Notes under the pieces: generated by a model | What the model saw: only the letters and a program-made list of their open reading frames with translations | What the model was told of the DNA's origin: nothing | The model's database searches: none | From: BOG-224 sp963783505 | Lineage (GTDB): Bacteria > Acidobacteriota > Terriglobia > Bryobacterales > Bryobacteraceae | Direction: 5' to 3' | DNA length: 64,000 nucleotides | Assembly (NCBI GenBank): GCA_963783505.1 | Contig: CAWAOP010000020.1 | Span: 5,943 to 69,942, forward strand | Part shown: piece after piece, positions 7,313 to 15,235 of the stretch | Layout: every line of letters begins with the position of its first letter | Numbering within the stretch: position 1 is the first letter of the stretch | Translations under genes and position numbers: made by a program

Positions 7313-9361
7313 ATGGCGCCGAACCTGAAACTTGAGTCGTGGACCGTTCGTCACGAGGCGCTGGTAGTCGGTCTCATTACTCTGGCGGCGGCTCTTCTTC
7401 GCGTGTACAAAATCGATACTGTCTCTCTTCATGGAGACGAATTCACCAGCATCCAGGAAGCAGCCCGTCTTGGACTGAATCTTCACTCGATGCCGTACTT
7501 CCTGCTTCTACGCGCCTGGTCTCACATCGGGTCCAGCGATCTGACGCTGCGCCTCTTGTCAGCCGTTCTTGGGACGCTGGCCGTGCCAGTGACCTATCTG
7601 GTTGGCAAAGAGCTGCTCGGCTCGCCGGTCTCCGCCGCTCTGGCCGCCCTGCTGAACGCGGCCTCCGCTTATGCCATCGAGTATTCTCAACAGGTCCGTT
7701 TCTACTCTCTATTTCTATTGACCTCGTCCCTGGCATTTTTGGCGTTCACACGCTATCTTCGGAGGGAGGATTCCCGCCCCGCTCTTTGGTTCCTCCTCGC
7801 GGCGGACCTCCTGTGCATGATTTCCCACGCCTTGGGATTTGTCGTCGTCCTGATTCAAGCGGCATATTTAGCCAGTGGCAAGAAGCGAGGGCCCACGGCC
7901 GTCCTGATCGTAGGTCTCTGTGCGTTCGCAGTACTCGGACTGGCGACTTGGCGGGCTCAATGGTTTGCCTCTCCTTTTCACTGGCTGGAGCATTACGAAG
8001 GGGTTTATGGGAACACGCAATATGGTGGCCCGCGAGGGCTCCAACTCAGTAATGTCGCCAAAATCCCGATTGCGCTCTTCATCTATCTGTTTGGCATGTC
8101 TGTTTACCCGGGGAAGCTGTGGCTGACGCTGCCTGGATTGGGGCTATTCGCGTTCCTGATCGTTCGGGGAATCCTGGCATTGCGAAGCCGCCCAAGCGCT
8201 CTGCGCTTAGTGGCTCTCTGGATCGCATTGCCGCCATTGCTGCTTTTCCTGATCTTCGACGCGCTGGTTCCCCCGTCATTCGTCGGGGCTGACGCCCGGT
8301 ACATAATCTACGTCCTGTTGGGCATACAAGTAACCCTTGCCGCCGGGCTGATGAGTCTGGGACGTGCTGCGGTTCCTGCCGCCGGCTTATGCGGCATTGT
8401 GACCGTGGCGACGCTGGCCCTATACTACTACCCGTCCTGGTCCCATTCCGACAGGCTGGACGACTGGAAGCCCGCGGCGCGCTTCGTTACGGGGCGGGCT
8501 CTGACGAATTCTCTGGTCCTATTCGACGGGCGATCGAGCGAAGGAGTGCAGAGGTACTTCCCGCAGGCGTTACGCCGTGAAGGTCTCGGGAAGTTCGGAG
8601 AAGGCGACTCATTCGACGAACTTCAGCGATTCGACCAGATATTCGTGGTTTCCAACGATTTCAACAGCGACGTTCGCCGGAGCACGAATCGATTTCTCGA
8701 AAACATTCAAAGGCGATTCGAGGTCTACGACAGTTATGTTCAGTATCCGCTTTTCGTCATGGCGATGCGAAAAGCTGGCCAGAGCGACGATCCCGCCGCT
8801 AGTGTTGCCGACGTAGCCGCAGCCCCCTCCGAGGTCTACGGCTTGGAGTTTGCAGACCTCTCGCTGCCCCGTACCGTTAGGTGGGACGGCCGCCAACTCA
8901 GGATAGTTGGAGGGAGTTCCATTCCCGGTCCGGACGGGGAGCAAGAACGGATAATCTCACCCGCGGGTTTGACTACGGGGAGCGCACTAATTGTCCTGAG
9001 CAGCCTGGTGGATGCGGGGAGCGGCGTCACTGGCCGACCGGTTGCGGAGGTACTCGTACAGGGTTCAAACGAGCGGCCCGAGCGGTTTCTGTTGCGTGAC
9101 GGAGTTGAGACAAATGATTGGTCCCAACCGTGCCCGGCTCCTGTAGCGACGATTTCTAATTGCGCCATCGCCGACTCATGGCGAAAGAGAATAGCGCTGC
9201 TAGGCAGGAGAGCCTACCCCGGCGCCTGGCGAGAGTTCGATGCCCACATCTTCGCCGCAAAGTTCCGGTCTCCAGCCCCAATGACCGGCGACCCGATCAG
9301 AGTTCGGTATCTTCTCGATCGGGGCTATCTCCAAATCTGGGGTCTACAGGTGGCCGATTGA
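7313..9361 (+). CDS. Membrane glycosyltransferase of the GT39/ArnT type with a soluble C-terminal part
   Basis: A 682-residue protein. The first ~430 residues hold about ten hydrophobic segments and the early loop DTVSLHGDEFTSIQEA, the acidic loop typical of polyprenyl-phosphate-sugar dependent transferases (PMT/ArnT clan). Residues about 520-682 have no membrane segments and read as a beta-rich domain of unknown role. The likely task is transfer of a sugar from a polyprenyl carrier on the outer face of the inner membrane. I take the ATG at 7313, two bases after the wzm stop; in-frame starts upstream (7256) would overlap wzm and are less likely. Substrate cannot be told from sequence. Confidence 0.75.
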   Translation: MAPNLKLESWTVRHEALVVGLITLAAALLRVYKIDTVSLHGDEFTSIQEAARLGLNLHSMPYFLLLRAWSHIGSSDLTLRLLSAVLGTLAVPVTYLVGKELLGSPVSAALAALLNAASAYAIEYSQQVRFYSLFLLTSSLAFLAFTRYLRREDSRPALWFLLAADLLCMISHALGFVVVLIQAAYLASGKKRGPTAVLIVGLCAFAVLGLATWRAQWFASPFHWLEHYEGVYGNTQYGGPRGLQLSNVAKIPIALFIYLFGMSVYPGKLWLTLPGLGLFAFLIVRGILALRSRPSALRLVALWIALPPLLLFLIFDALVPPSFVGADARYIIYVLLGIQVTLAAGLMSLGRAAVPAAGLCGIVTVATLALYYYPSWSHSDRLDDWKPAARFVTGRALTNSLVLFDGRSSEGVQRYFPQALRREGLGKFGEGDSFDELQRFDQIFVVSNDFNSDVRRSTNRFLENIQRRFEVYDSYVQYPLFVMAMRKAGQSDDPAASVADVAAAPSEVYGLEFADLSLPRTVRWDGRQLRIVGGSSIPGPDGEQERIISPAGLTTGSALIVLSSLVDAGSGVTGRPVAEVLVQGSNERPERFLLRDGVETNDWSQPCPAPVATISNCAIADSWRKRIALLGRRAYPGAWREFDAHIFAAKFRSPAPMTGDPIRVRYLLDRGYLQIWGLQVAD

Positions 9362-9478
9362 ACGCGCCCCGGATAGGCGTTTGAATCCCGATTTGCCCGG
9401 CTTTCGGCATGGTTTTGCATTGTGGCTATTTGCGATAACAGGCGGATGAGCCGAACTGGCTTGGTCTAGCAGTGAACT

Positions 9479-10375
9479 GTGGCTATGCCCTCCGATAGCT
9501 CGGCCGAGACATACCCCTGGCCCACAGAGGCCTTCGAGCGCTTTCTTGAGGCGCGTGGGCGACGGGTCGTGAGGACTGCGAGCGCATCCTGGTATGAGCC
9601 CTACGGGCATGGCCGAATCCTCATGCCGTTGCCCGTTCAGAGGTTCGTCTCGCCTGCGCGGCCGGATATCGCCGATGCCTTTCGCCAGGCGCCTTCGGCA
9701 TGGTTTCTGCGCTATGCAAGCAGCGACGCCAGAGCCGAAGACTGCAACAGCTTCAATTGGGTGCGCCGCCGGCCATACGGGATTGAGAGTCTGAGCGCCA
9801 AGGTCCGAAAGCACGTTCGGCGAAGTCTTCGGGCTCTTCAGGCGCGGCGCATCACGTTCGCGGAGATTCTGAGGCTCGGGGGGGAAGCGCACGCCGATAC
9901 GATGCGGAGGCATGGCGAGAAGGCGTCGGAAATTGGTCTCGACGCTTCATTGGACGAGTTCGGAGCATACGAAGCCTGGGGGGTTTTCTCCGGCGATGCG
10001 CTTACGGCTTACGCCGTCACGCTGACGATGGACGATTGGGTTCACATTCTTGTCAACCGTTCGGCGAACAGGTATTTGCGGCTCTGCCCGAACAACGCCC
10101 TGGTGTTTTTTCTGTGCGAGCAGTTATTCGCCCGCAGTTATGTCGAGACCATCTGTTACGGCATGGAATCCCTGGACGAACTGCACGGGCTGACACACTT
10201 TAAGTCCAGCATGGGTTTCAGGCCGGAGCCCATCCGGGAAGTCGTAGCTATCCGGCCCTCTTTGCGGTTCTTGCTCAACCGATACACGATCTCGATGGCG
10301 CGGCCTGTGCTCATGGCTTTAGGAGTCGGCCGCACTTCGCGAATTCTCGACCTGATCCGAACTGGTCTCAGATAG
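9479..10375 (+). CDS. GNAT/FemAB-like acyltransferase, probably acylating a sugar amine
   Basis: A 298-residue soluble protein. The central part (ESLSAKVRKHVRRSLRAL) and the later beta-strand series (GVFSGDALTAYAVTLTMDDW ... NALVFFLCEQLF ... GLTHFKSSMGF) follow the pattern of GNAT-fold enzymes of the FemAB kind, which join an acyl or aminoacyl group to an amine. I cannot name a closer family. Its place between the two halves of an ABC exporter and near two aminotransferases suggests acylation of an amino sugar; that is inference. The GTG at 9479 or the ATG at 9485 can be the start. The 117-bp gap upstream has no evident signal. Confidence 0.55.
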   Translation: MAMPSDSSAETYPWPTEAFERFLEARGRRVVRTASASWYEPYGHGRILMPLPVQRFVSPARPDIADAFRQAPSAWFLRYASSDARAEDCNSFNWVRRRPYGIESLSAKVRKHVRRSLRALQARRITFAEILRLGGEAHADTMRRHGEKASEIGLDASLDEFGAYEAWGVFSGDALTAYAVTLTMDDWVHILVNRSANRYLRLCPNNALVFFLCEQLFARSYVETICYGMESLDELHGLTHFKSSMGFRPEPIREVVAIRPSLRFLLNRYTISMARPVLMALGVGRTSRILDLIRTGLR

Positions 10376-10422
10376 GTCCGATCGCGGCCGTAGGGCAAGC
10401 CGACGACGTCGAAAGATCACCC

Positions 10423-11730
10423 ATGAGCGACGCTGCAATCGTCGTCGAGAAAGTAGCCAAGCTTTACCGTATCGGCGAAAGGCAGGCGAGGTACAAAACG
10501 CTCCGCGCCTCGCTGTCAGGCGTAGCATCGCGGTCGCTGAATCTGGCGCGTTCGCTTCTCGGCGGGAAAGCCGAGCGCAGTTCCCGGCACGAGACGATTT
10601 GGGCTCTGAAGGATGTTTCGTTCGAGGTGAAACAGGGCGAAGTCGTGGGAATTATCGGCCGAAACGGCGCCGGCAAGAGCACCCTTCTCAAGGTACTATC
10701 CCGAATCACGGAGCCCACTGAAGGTTTTGCGGAAGTTCATGGGCGGGTCGGATCGCTCCTCGAAGTGGGCACCGGCTTCCATCCAGAGCTGACAGGCCGG
10801 GATAACGTATTTCTGAACGGGGCAATTTTGGGAATGCGCCGCGCGGAGATCCAGCAGAAGTTCGATGATGTCGTCGCTTTTGCGGAACTCGATCATTTCA
10901 TTGACACGCCTGTTAAGCATTATTCGAGCGGGATGTACATGCGGTTGGCGTTCTCAGTGGCGGCTCACCTGGAGCCTGAAATTCTGCTTGTGGATGAAGT
11001 TCTGGCTGTGGGGGACGCTGCGTTTCAGAAGAAGTGCATCGGCAAGATGGGCGATGTAGCCAGACAGGGCAGGACGGTCCTTTTCGTCAGCCACGACATG
11101 ACAAATATTTCTCTGCTCTGCCAAACCGCCATGCTGCTCGATGGCGGCCAGTTGACGACGATGGGGCCCGCGGCGAAGGTAATCAAAGCCTATCTGAGTC
11201 AGAAGCAGGAGGCGCGTCCTCTGGTAACGTGGGAATCCGGCGAGGCCCCGGGGAACAACGTTGCGCGAATCGATTCACTAGCCGTTTGCAATCGGGATGG
11301 CGCCCCGACAGGCCTGTTTGTCACCGCCGATCCCGTCCATCTTGTAATCGAGTTCAGCGTCCTCTCCGGAACTTGCCGTCTGAATCCAGTCTTCGCCGTG
11401 CGGAACTCCATGGGGCTGATTTTGTTTTCCACCGCTAACTACGAGGACCCGGAGTGGGGTTCCCGGAGCTACGGCGTGGGCCGCTACCGCGCCCAATGCA
11501 CAGCGCCGGCCCATCTGTTCAATGAAGGCAGGCATTGGGTGGATGCGGCCTTGGTCCGGGAGACTAGAACCGTCCAGGCCGAATCCAAGAATTTGCTTTC
11601 CTTTGAGATCTACGACGATGGCGCCACGAGAGGCGGCTACGTCGGCGAGTGGCTGGGCGCCGTGCGGCCGCGATGCCAGTGGTCTGGCGCCGAGATCGGA
11701 TCGGGGCCGGTGTTGGAGAAAGCCCAGTGA
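10423..11730 (+). CDS. wzt: ABC exporter ATPase with carbohydrate-binding C-terminal domain (Wzt-like)
   Basis: A 435-residue protein. The ATPase domain has Walker A GRNGAGKSTLLK (about residue 78), the signature YSSGMYMRLAFS (about 166) and Walker B ILLVDEVLAVGD (about 187). Residues about 255-430 form a beta-rich Wzt C-terminal domain of the sort that recognises the non-reducing end of the O-polysaccharide before export. This extension implies that the glycan carries a chain-ending cap; the methyltransferase immediately downstream, overlapping by four bases, is a reasonable source of such a cap. It works with the Wzm permease at 6442. Confidence 0.9.
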   Translation: MSDAAIVVEKVAKLYRIGERQARYKTLRASLSGVASRSLNLARSLLGGKAERSSRHETIWALKDVSFEVKQGEVVGIIGRNGAGKSTLLKVLSRITEPTEGFAEVHGRVGSLLEVGTGFHPELTGRDNVFLNGAILGMRRAEIQQKFDDVVAFAELDHFIDTPVKHYSSGMYMRLAFSVAAHLEPEILLVDEVLAVGDAAFQKKCIGKMGDVARQGRTVLFVSHDMTNISLLCQTAMLLDGGQLTTMGPAAKVIKAYLSQKQEARPLVTWESGEAPGNNVARIDSLAVCNRDGAPTGLFVTADPVHLVIEFSVLSGTCRLNPVFAVRNSMGLILFSTANYEDPEWGSRSYGVGRYRAQCTAPAHLFNEGRHWVDAALVRETRTVQAESKNLLSFEIYDDGATRGGYVGEWLGAVRPRCQWSGAEIGSGPVLEKAQ

Positions 11731-12503
11731 TCCCTGAGCGCCTCGTGCCGGGAACTCCCGAGTGGGACCTCTACCTTGTCGAGCACAAGCAGCGCTACGA
11801 ATTCTTCGCCCAGCGCTGCCGCGGCCTGAGGATATTGGACGCGGCATGCGGCGTTGGTTATGGCTCGCAGATCCTCGCCAGGGCCGGGGCAGCGGAGGTT
11901 GTGGGGTTGGACCTCGACGAAGGCGCCATACAATACGCGGAGGCGCACTTTGCACATCCCTGCGTCCGTTTCAAGAAAGCCGATGTGCAGCGCCTGGGCG
12001 AACTCGGCTCGCCGTTCGACGCGGTGATCAGCTTCGAAACTATCGAGCATCTTGCCGAGCCGGCCGTATTTGTCCGGAATGTCCGTAACGTGCTGAAGTC
12101 TGGGGGGCTGTTCGTCTGTAGCACGCCGAATAAAGAGTTCGCTGACAAGGGCGGCGAGCCGAATCCCTACCACGTCTCCGAGATGACGTTCGCGGAGTTT
12201 CTGACGCTGATTGAAACGGAGTTCCGGGTCGAGGAGAAGTACCATCAGTCTCACTCGAAGGCGTACGTGCGCCACATGGCGCTGCTTCGGGAGTTCGAGT
12301 CCCTCCACAAGCGGATACGATTCAGCAAATTGCTTTCGTTCGAGAACCGCCTGCGGAAACTGCTCGGCCGCCCCAGTTGGAAGGACGGAACTCTTCCCCA
12401 AGCGCTTTGGAAAGCCGCGCCGGACGATTATCTGATCGAGGCGCTCGAAGCACCCGCGGTGCATTGTCTTACTTACATTCTGGTTGGCCGAGTGCATTTC
12501 TAA
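11727..12503 (+). CDS. SAM-dependent methyltransferase
   Basis: A 258-residue class I methyltransferase. The SAM-binding glycine motif is ILDAACGVGYGSQIL, followed by the acidic end of strand 2 (VVGLDLDEGAIQYA) and the FDAVISFETIEHLAEP motif typical of Methyltransf_11/23 proteins. The GTG at 11727 overlaps the wzt stop as GTGA and fits a ribosome site GGAG, so I prefer it to upstream in-frame ATGs inside wzt. Coupling to wzt suggests methylation of the polysaccharide, perhaps as the chain-terminating cap read by the Wzt C-terminal domain (inference). Confidence 0.8.
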   Translation: MIPERLVPGTPEWDLYLVEHKQRYEFFAQRCRGLRILDAACGVGYGSQILARAGAAEVVGLDLDEGAIQYAEAHFAHPCVRFKKADVQRLGELGSPFDAVISFETIEHLAEPAVFVRNVRNVLKSGGLFVCSTPNKEFADKGGEPNPYHVSEMTFAEFLTLIETEFRVEEKYHQSHSKAYVRHMALLREFESLHKRIRFSKLLSFENRLRKLLGRPSWKDGTLPQALWKAAPDDYLIEALEAPAVHCLTYILVGRVHF

Positions 12504-13067
12504 ATGAGAATTCCGATAGGCGCGAGAGCCGCCAAAAGATCCTTCGAACGATTACGCGTGGCGTACTGGTCGTGGCGGTTTCAGCGCAGTTGTGCGAAGT
12601 CAGGTCGAGACGCTCAGGTGCAAGGCCCCTGCGTCATAAACGGCGGCGGCGCGATTGAAGTGGGTGATGGGTTGTGCATTCGCTCCCGGCGGATTCACCC
12701 CGTGGAGATCTCCGTAGCATCCGAAGCCAGGTTATCGATCGGCAGTGGCGTTTTCCTGAATCAAGGCGTGCGCATCGCGTGCACTGCCGGCGTTTTCATT
12801 GGCGACAACTGCCAGATAGGCGATGAGACCGTGATTCTCGATAGCGATTTCCATGGCGTCGGCGAAAGAGATGTCCAAAAAGCGCAAGTGCGAATCGAGA
12901 ACAATGTCTGGCTAGCCACTCGGGTCATCGTTCTCCGGGGCGTGACTATCGGAGAAGGAAGCGTGATCGGCGCCGGTTCGGTGGTAACAAGATCGATCCC
13001 GCCGCTTTCGTTCGCCGCGGGCGCCCCCGCGCGCGTGATCAGATCTCTCGAATCGCATGCCGAGTAA
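12504..13067 (+). CDS. Left-handed beta-helix (hexapeptide) acetyltransferase
   Basis: A 187-residue protein with hexapeptide repeats over most of its length (INGGGAIEVGDGLCI, LSIGSGVFLNQGVRI, VFIGDNCQIGDE, VTIGEGSVIGAGSVV) and the C-terminal GAPARVIR that ends many sugar O-acetyltransferases of the WcaF/Maa/NodL kind. It would transfer an acetyl group from acetyl-CoA to a sugar hydroxyl or amine. The ATG follows the methyltransferase stop with no gap (TAAATG), and the gene overlaps the next glycosyltransferase by 11 bases. Confidence 0.8.
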   Translation: MRIPIGARAAKRSFERLRVAYWSWRFQRSCAKSGRDAQVQGPCVINGGGAIEVGDGLCIRSRRIHPVEISVASEARLSIGSGVFLNQGVRIACTAGVFIGDNCQIGDETVILDSDFHGVGERDVQKAQVRIENNVWLATRVIVLRGVTIGEGSVIGAGSVVTRSIPPLSFAAGAPARVIRSLESHAE

Positions 13068-14241
13068 CGCACCTCATCACATCTGTTTCATCTCACAGGA
13101 GTATCCTCCGGAGACGGGGTGGGGAGGCATCGGTTCCTACACCTTCGACATGGCTCACGGGTTCGCTAGAGCGGGGAGCCGCGTTACTGTAATCAGCCGT
13201 GCGACGAAGACCGAGAGCGTGCGCGAAGGAGGCGGTGTAACGGTTCACCGCGTACTGCCCGCTCCTCGGTTCAATAGCATGAAGTTCTTATGGCGATTGA
13301 GCCGGTACTGGCCCGGCTTCGCTTGGGCGGCAGCGCAGAGGTTCCTGAAGATTCATGAGATCGACAGAGTGGATGTCGTTGAATCGGCGGAAGCTTATGC
13401 CGATGGGTTCTTTGTCGGCTTGCTGCGTCCCAGGCCGCCAATGATTGTCCGCCTGCACATGGCTCTGATGTTCGGCCACCGTCTGAACGGCATCGTTCCC
13501 GATCACAAGGAGCGGTTCAAATACTGGCTCGAGAAGCGGTCGATCCTTGGAGCCGATATCGTGACAGCTCCATGCCAGGCGGTAGCCGATTTGACGCAAA
13601 ACTGGACGCAGTTGGAGGCCAGTCGAATAAAGGTCGTGCCGAACCCGGTGGACACCCGCTTTTTTGTCCCGGACGGCCAACGGCCGAGACAAGAGATTAT
13701 CATGTCTGCCCGCCTGGAGAAGCGGAAGCTAGGCCGTTTGCCGGAGGCATTGCCGATCATCCTGCAACGCTGCCCTCAAGCAGTTTTCAGGTTTGTCGGC
13801 AGCGATGGGATAGATGAATCCGGGCGCTCGTGGCGGGAACGCCTTTCGCAGTGCGTCCCACCCGACCAGCGGAGCAGAATCGTGTTTGAGGAGGCGCCGC
13901 GCGAAGAGATGGCGCAGAAATACCGCCAAGCCGCGGTCGCAGTAATGGCCTCCAGGTGGGAGAATTTCCCTTACGCGCTTCTGGAAGCCATGGCTTGCGG
14001 AACGCCGGTGGTCGCTACGCGGGCGGGCGGACTGCCCGAAATGGTGGACGACGGCGTTAATGGCATCCTGGTGGCGCCCGAGGATGGCGGCGCTCTGGCG
14101 GATAGTGTTTGCACGCTCCTGGAAAATCAGGAGCTACAGGTCCGAATGGGCCGAAATGCGCGACGTCTAGTCGAAGAGCGCTTTTCGGTAGATGCGGTTA
14201 CGCCGAAGATGATCGAGGCTTACAGCGGCGCCATCCGGTGA
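13057..14241 (+). CDS. Family 4 glycosyltransferase
   Basis: A 394-residue GT-B fold enzyme. The N-terminal donor-side glycine loop is EYPPETGWGGIGSYTFDMA, and the C-terminal half has IIMSARLEKRKLGRLPEAL and the E-x7-E region ENFPYALLEAMACGTPVVAT, which bind the nucleotide sugar in retaining GT4 enzymes. The linked acceptor and sugar are unknown. It belongs to the polysaccharide operon. Confidence 0.85.
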   Translation: MPSNAPHHICFISQEYPPETGWGGIGSYTFDMAHGFARAGSRVTVISRATKTESVREGGGVTVHRVLPAPRFNSMKFLWRLSRYWPGFAWAAAQRFLKIHEIDRVDVVESAEAYADGFFVGLLRPRPPMIVRLHMALMFGHRLNGIVPDHKERFKYWLEKRSILGADIVTAPCQAVADLTQNWTQLEASRIKVVPNPVDTRFFVPDGQRPRQEIIMSARLEKRKLGRLPEALPIILQRCPQAVFRFVGSDGIDESGRSWRERLSQCVPPDQRSRIVFEEAPREEMAQKYRQAAVAVMASRWENFPYALLEAMACGTPVVATRAGGLPEMVDDGVNGILVAPEDGGALADSVCTLLENQELQVRMGRNARRLVEERFSVDAVTPKMIEAYSGAIR

Positions 14242-14266
14242 CATCGAGAAGCAGGCGAAAGAAGTC

Positions 14267-15229
14267 GTGAATAACGCCGAGACCTTTGCGCAGATGCCAC
14301 GCATTTCCGCAATCATCTGTACGTACAATAGAGCCGCCTTCGTGGCGAAGGCTCTGAAGAGCTTGGGGCGGCAGACGCTCGCGCAGGAGGATTTCGAGGT
14401 CATAGTCGTGGACGGGCCATCCTCGGATTCGACACGACGAGTAGTGGACGAAATGCTCCCTGAACACCCGAATGTACGCTACGAAATCGAGAGTCGGATC
14501 GGCCTGTCCGTGGCCAGGAACCGAGGCGCCGAGGTCGCTTCGTCTCCCTATCTAGCGTACTTGGACGATGATGCGCAAGCGGAGCCTCGATGGCTGGAGA
14601 GCGTGCTCACCGCTTTTGAGACCTGCACACCAATGCCGGATTGCGTAGGCGGGCCGGTATTACTGGACTGGGGCGGCGACCCGCCCGCTTGGCCGCCGCG
14701 CAGGTACTGGCGTCTGTTCTCACCTCTGGATTTTGGCGATACCGGTCACTTTCTTCGGGATGATGAATACCTTGTGGGCGCGAACTTCGCAATGAGAAAA
14801 GCGGCTCTTGCCGAAGTCGGAGGATTCGATCCGCGGTTGGGGAGCCGCGGTCGAAAGATCATTGGCGGCGATGAAAGCGGCGTCCTGCGGGAACTTCGAA
14901 ATCTCGGGCGTCCCATCTATTACGAACCGAAGGCACGGGTCCAGCACTTCGTTCAGCCTGAACGCCTGGATATGCGCTGGCTCAGAAAAAGGGTTTTTGG
15001 GGAAGGCGCCTCGCAGCCGTTGCTGAGCTTTGGGGATGGCAGGAGCCGGGGCTTCTACGCATTCCAGGCATACATCGACTTGAGAAGGACCGCGCGCTTT
15101 AGTTGCGACTATCTTGCCGCATTGATGAACCGCGATCAGGAGCGGAGGCTGGACAGCGCTCTAGCCGTAGTGCAACGCGTGGGCCGGCTGCGGGCCAATC
15201 TAAACCTGATGCTGGCCCGGAAGAACTGA
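14267..15229 (+). CDS. Family 2 glycosyltransferase
   Basis: A 320-residue GT-A enzyme. It has the nucleotide-binding start ISAIICTYNRAAFVAKAL, the VIVVDGPSSDSTRRV strand, the metal site YLDDDAQAEPRWLE and the acceptor-side motif GGDESGVLREL. There is no membrane segment, so it acts at the cytoplasmic face. The start is a GTG at 14267, 25 bases after the preceding stop. Inverting transfer of an unknown sugar is expected. Confidence 0.85.
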   Translation: MNNAETFAQMPRISAIICTYNRAAFVAKALKSLGRQTLAQEDFEVIVVDGPSSDSTRRVVDEMLPEHPNVRYEIESRIGLSVARNRGAEVASSPYLAYLDDDAQAEPRWLESVLTAFETCTPMPDCVGGPVLLDWGGDPPAWPPRRYWRLFSPLDFGDTGHFLRDDEYLVGANFAMRKAALAEVGGFDPRLGSRGRKIIGGDESGVLRELRNLGRPIYYEPKARVQHFVQPERLDMRWLRKRVFGEGASQPLLSFGDGRSRGFYAFQAYIDLRRTARFSCDYLAALMNRDQERRLDSALAVVQRVGRLRANLNLMLARKN

Positions 15230-15235
15230 CGCCAG

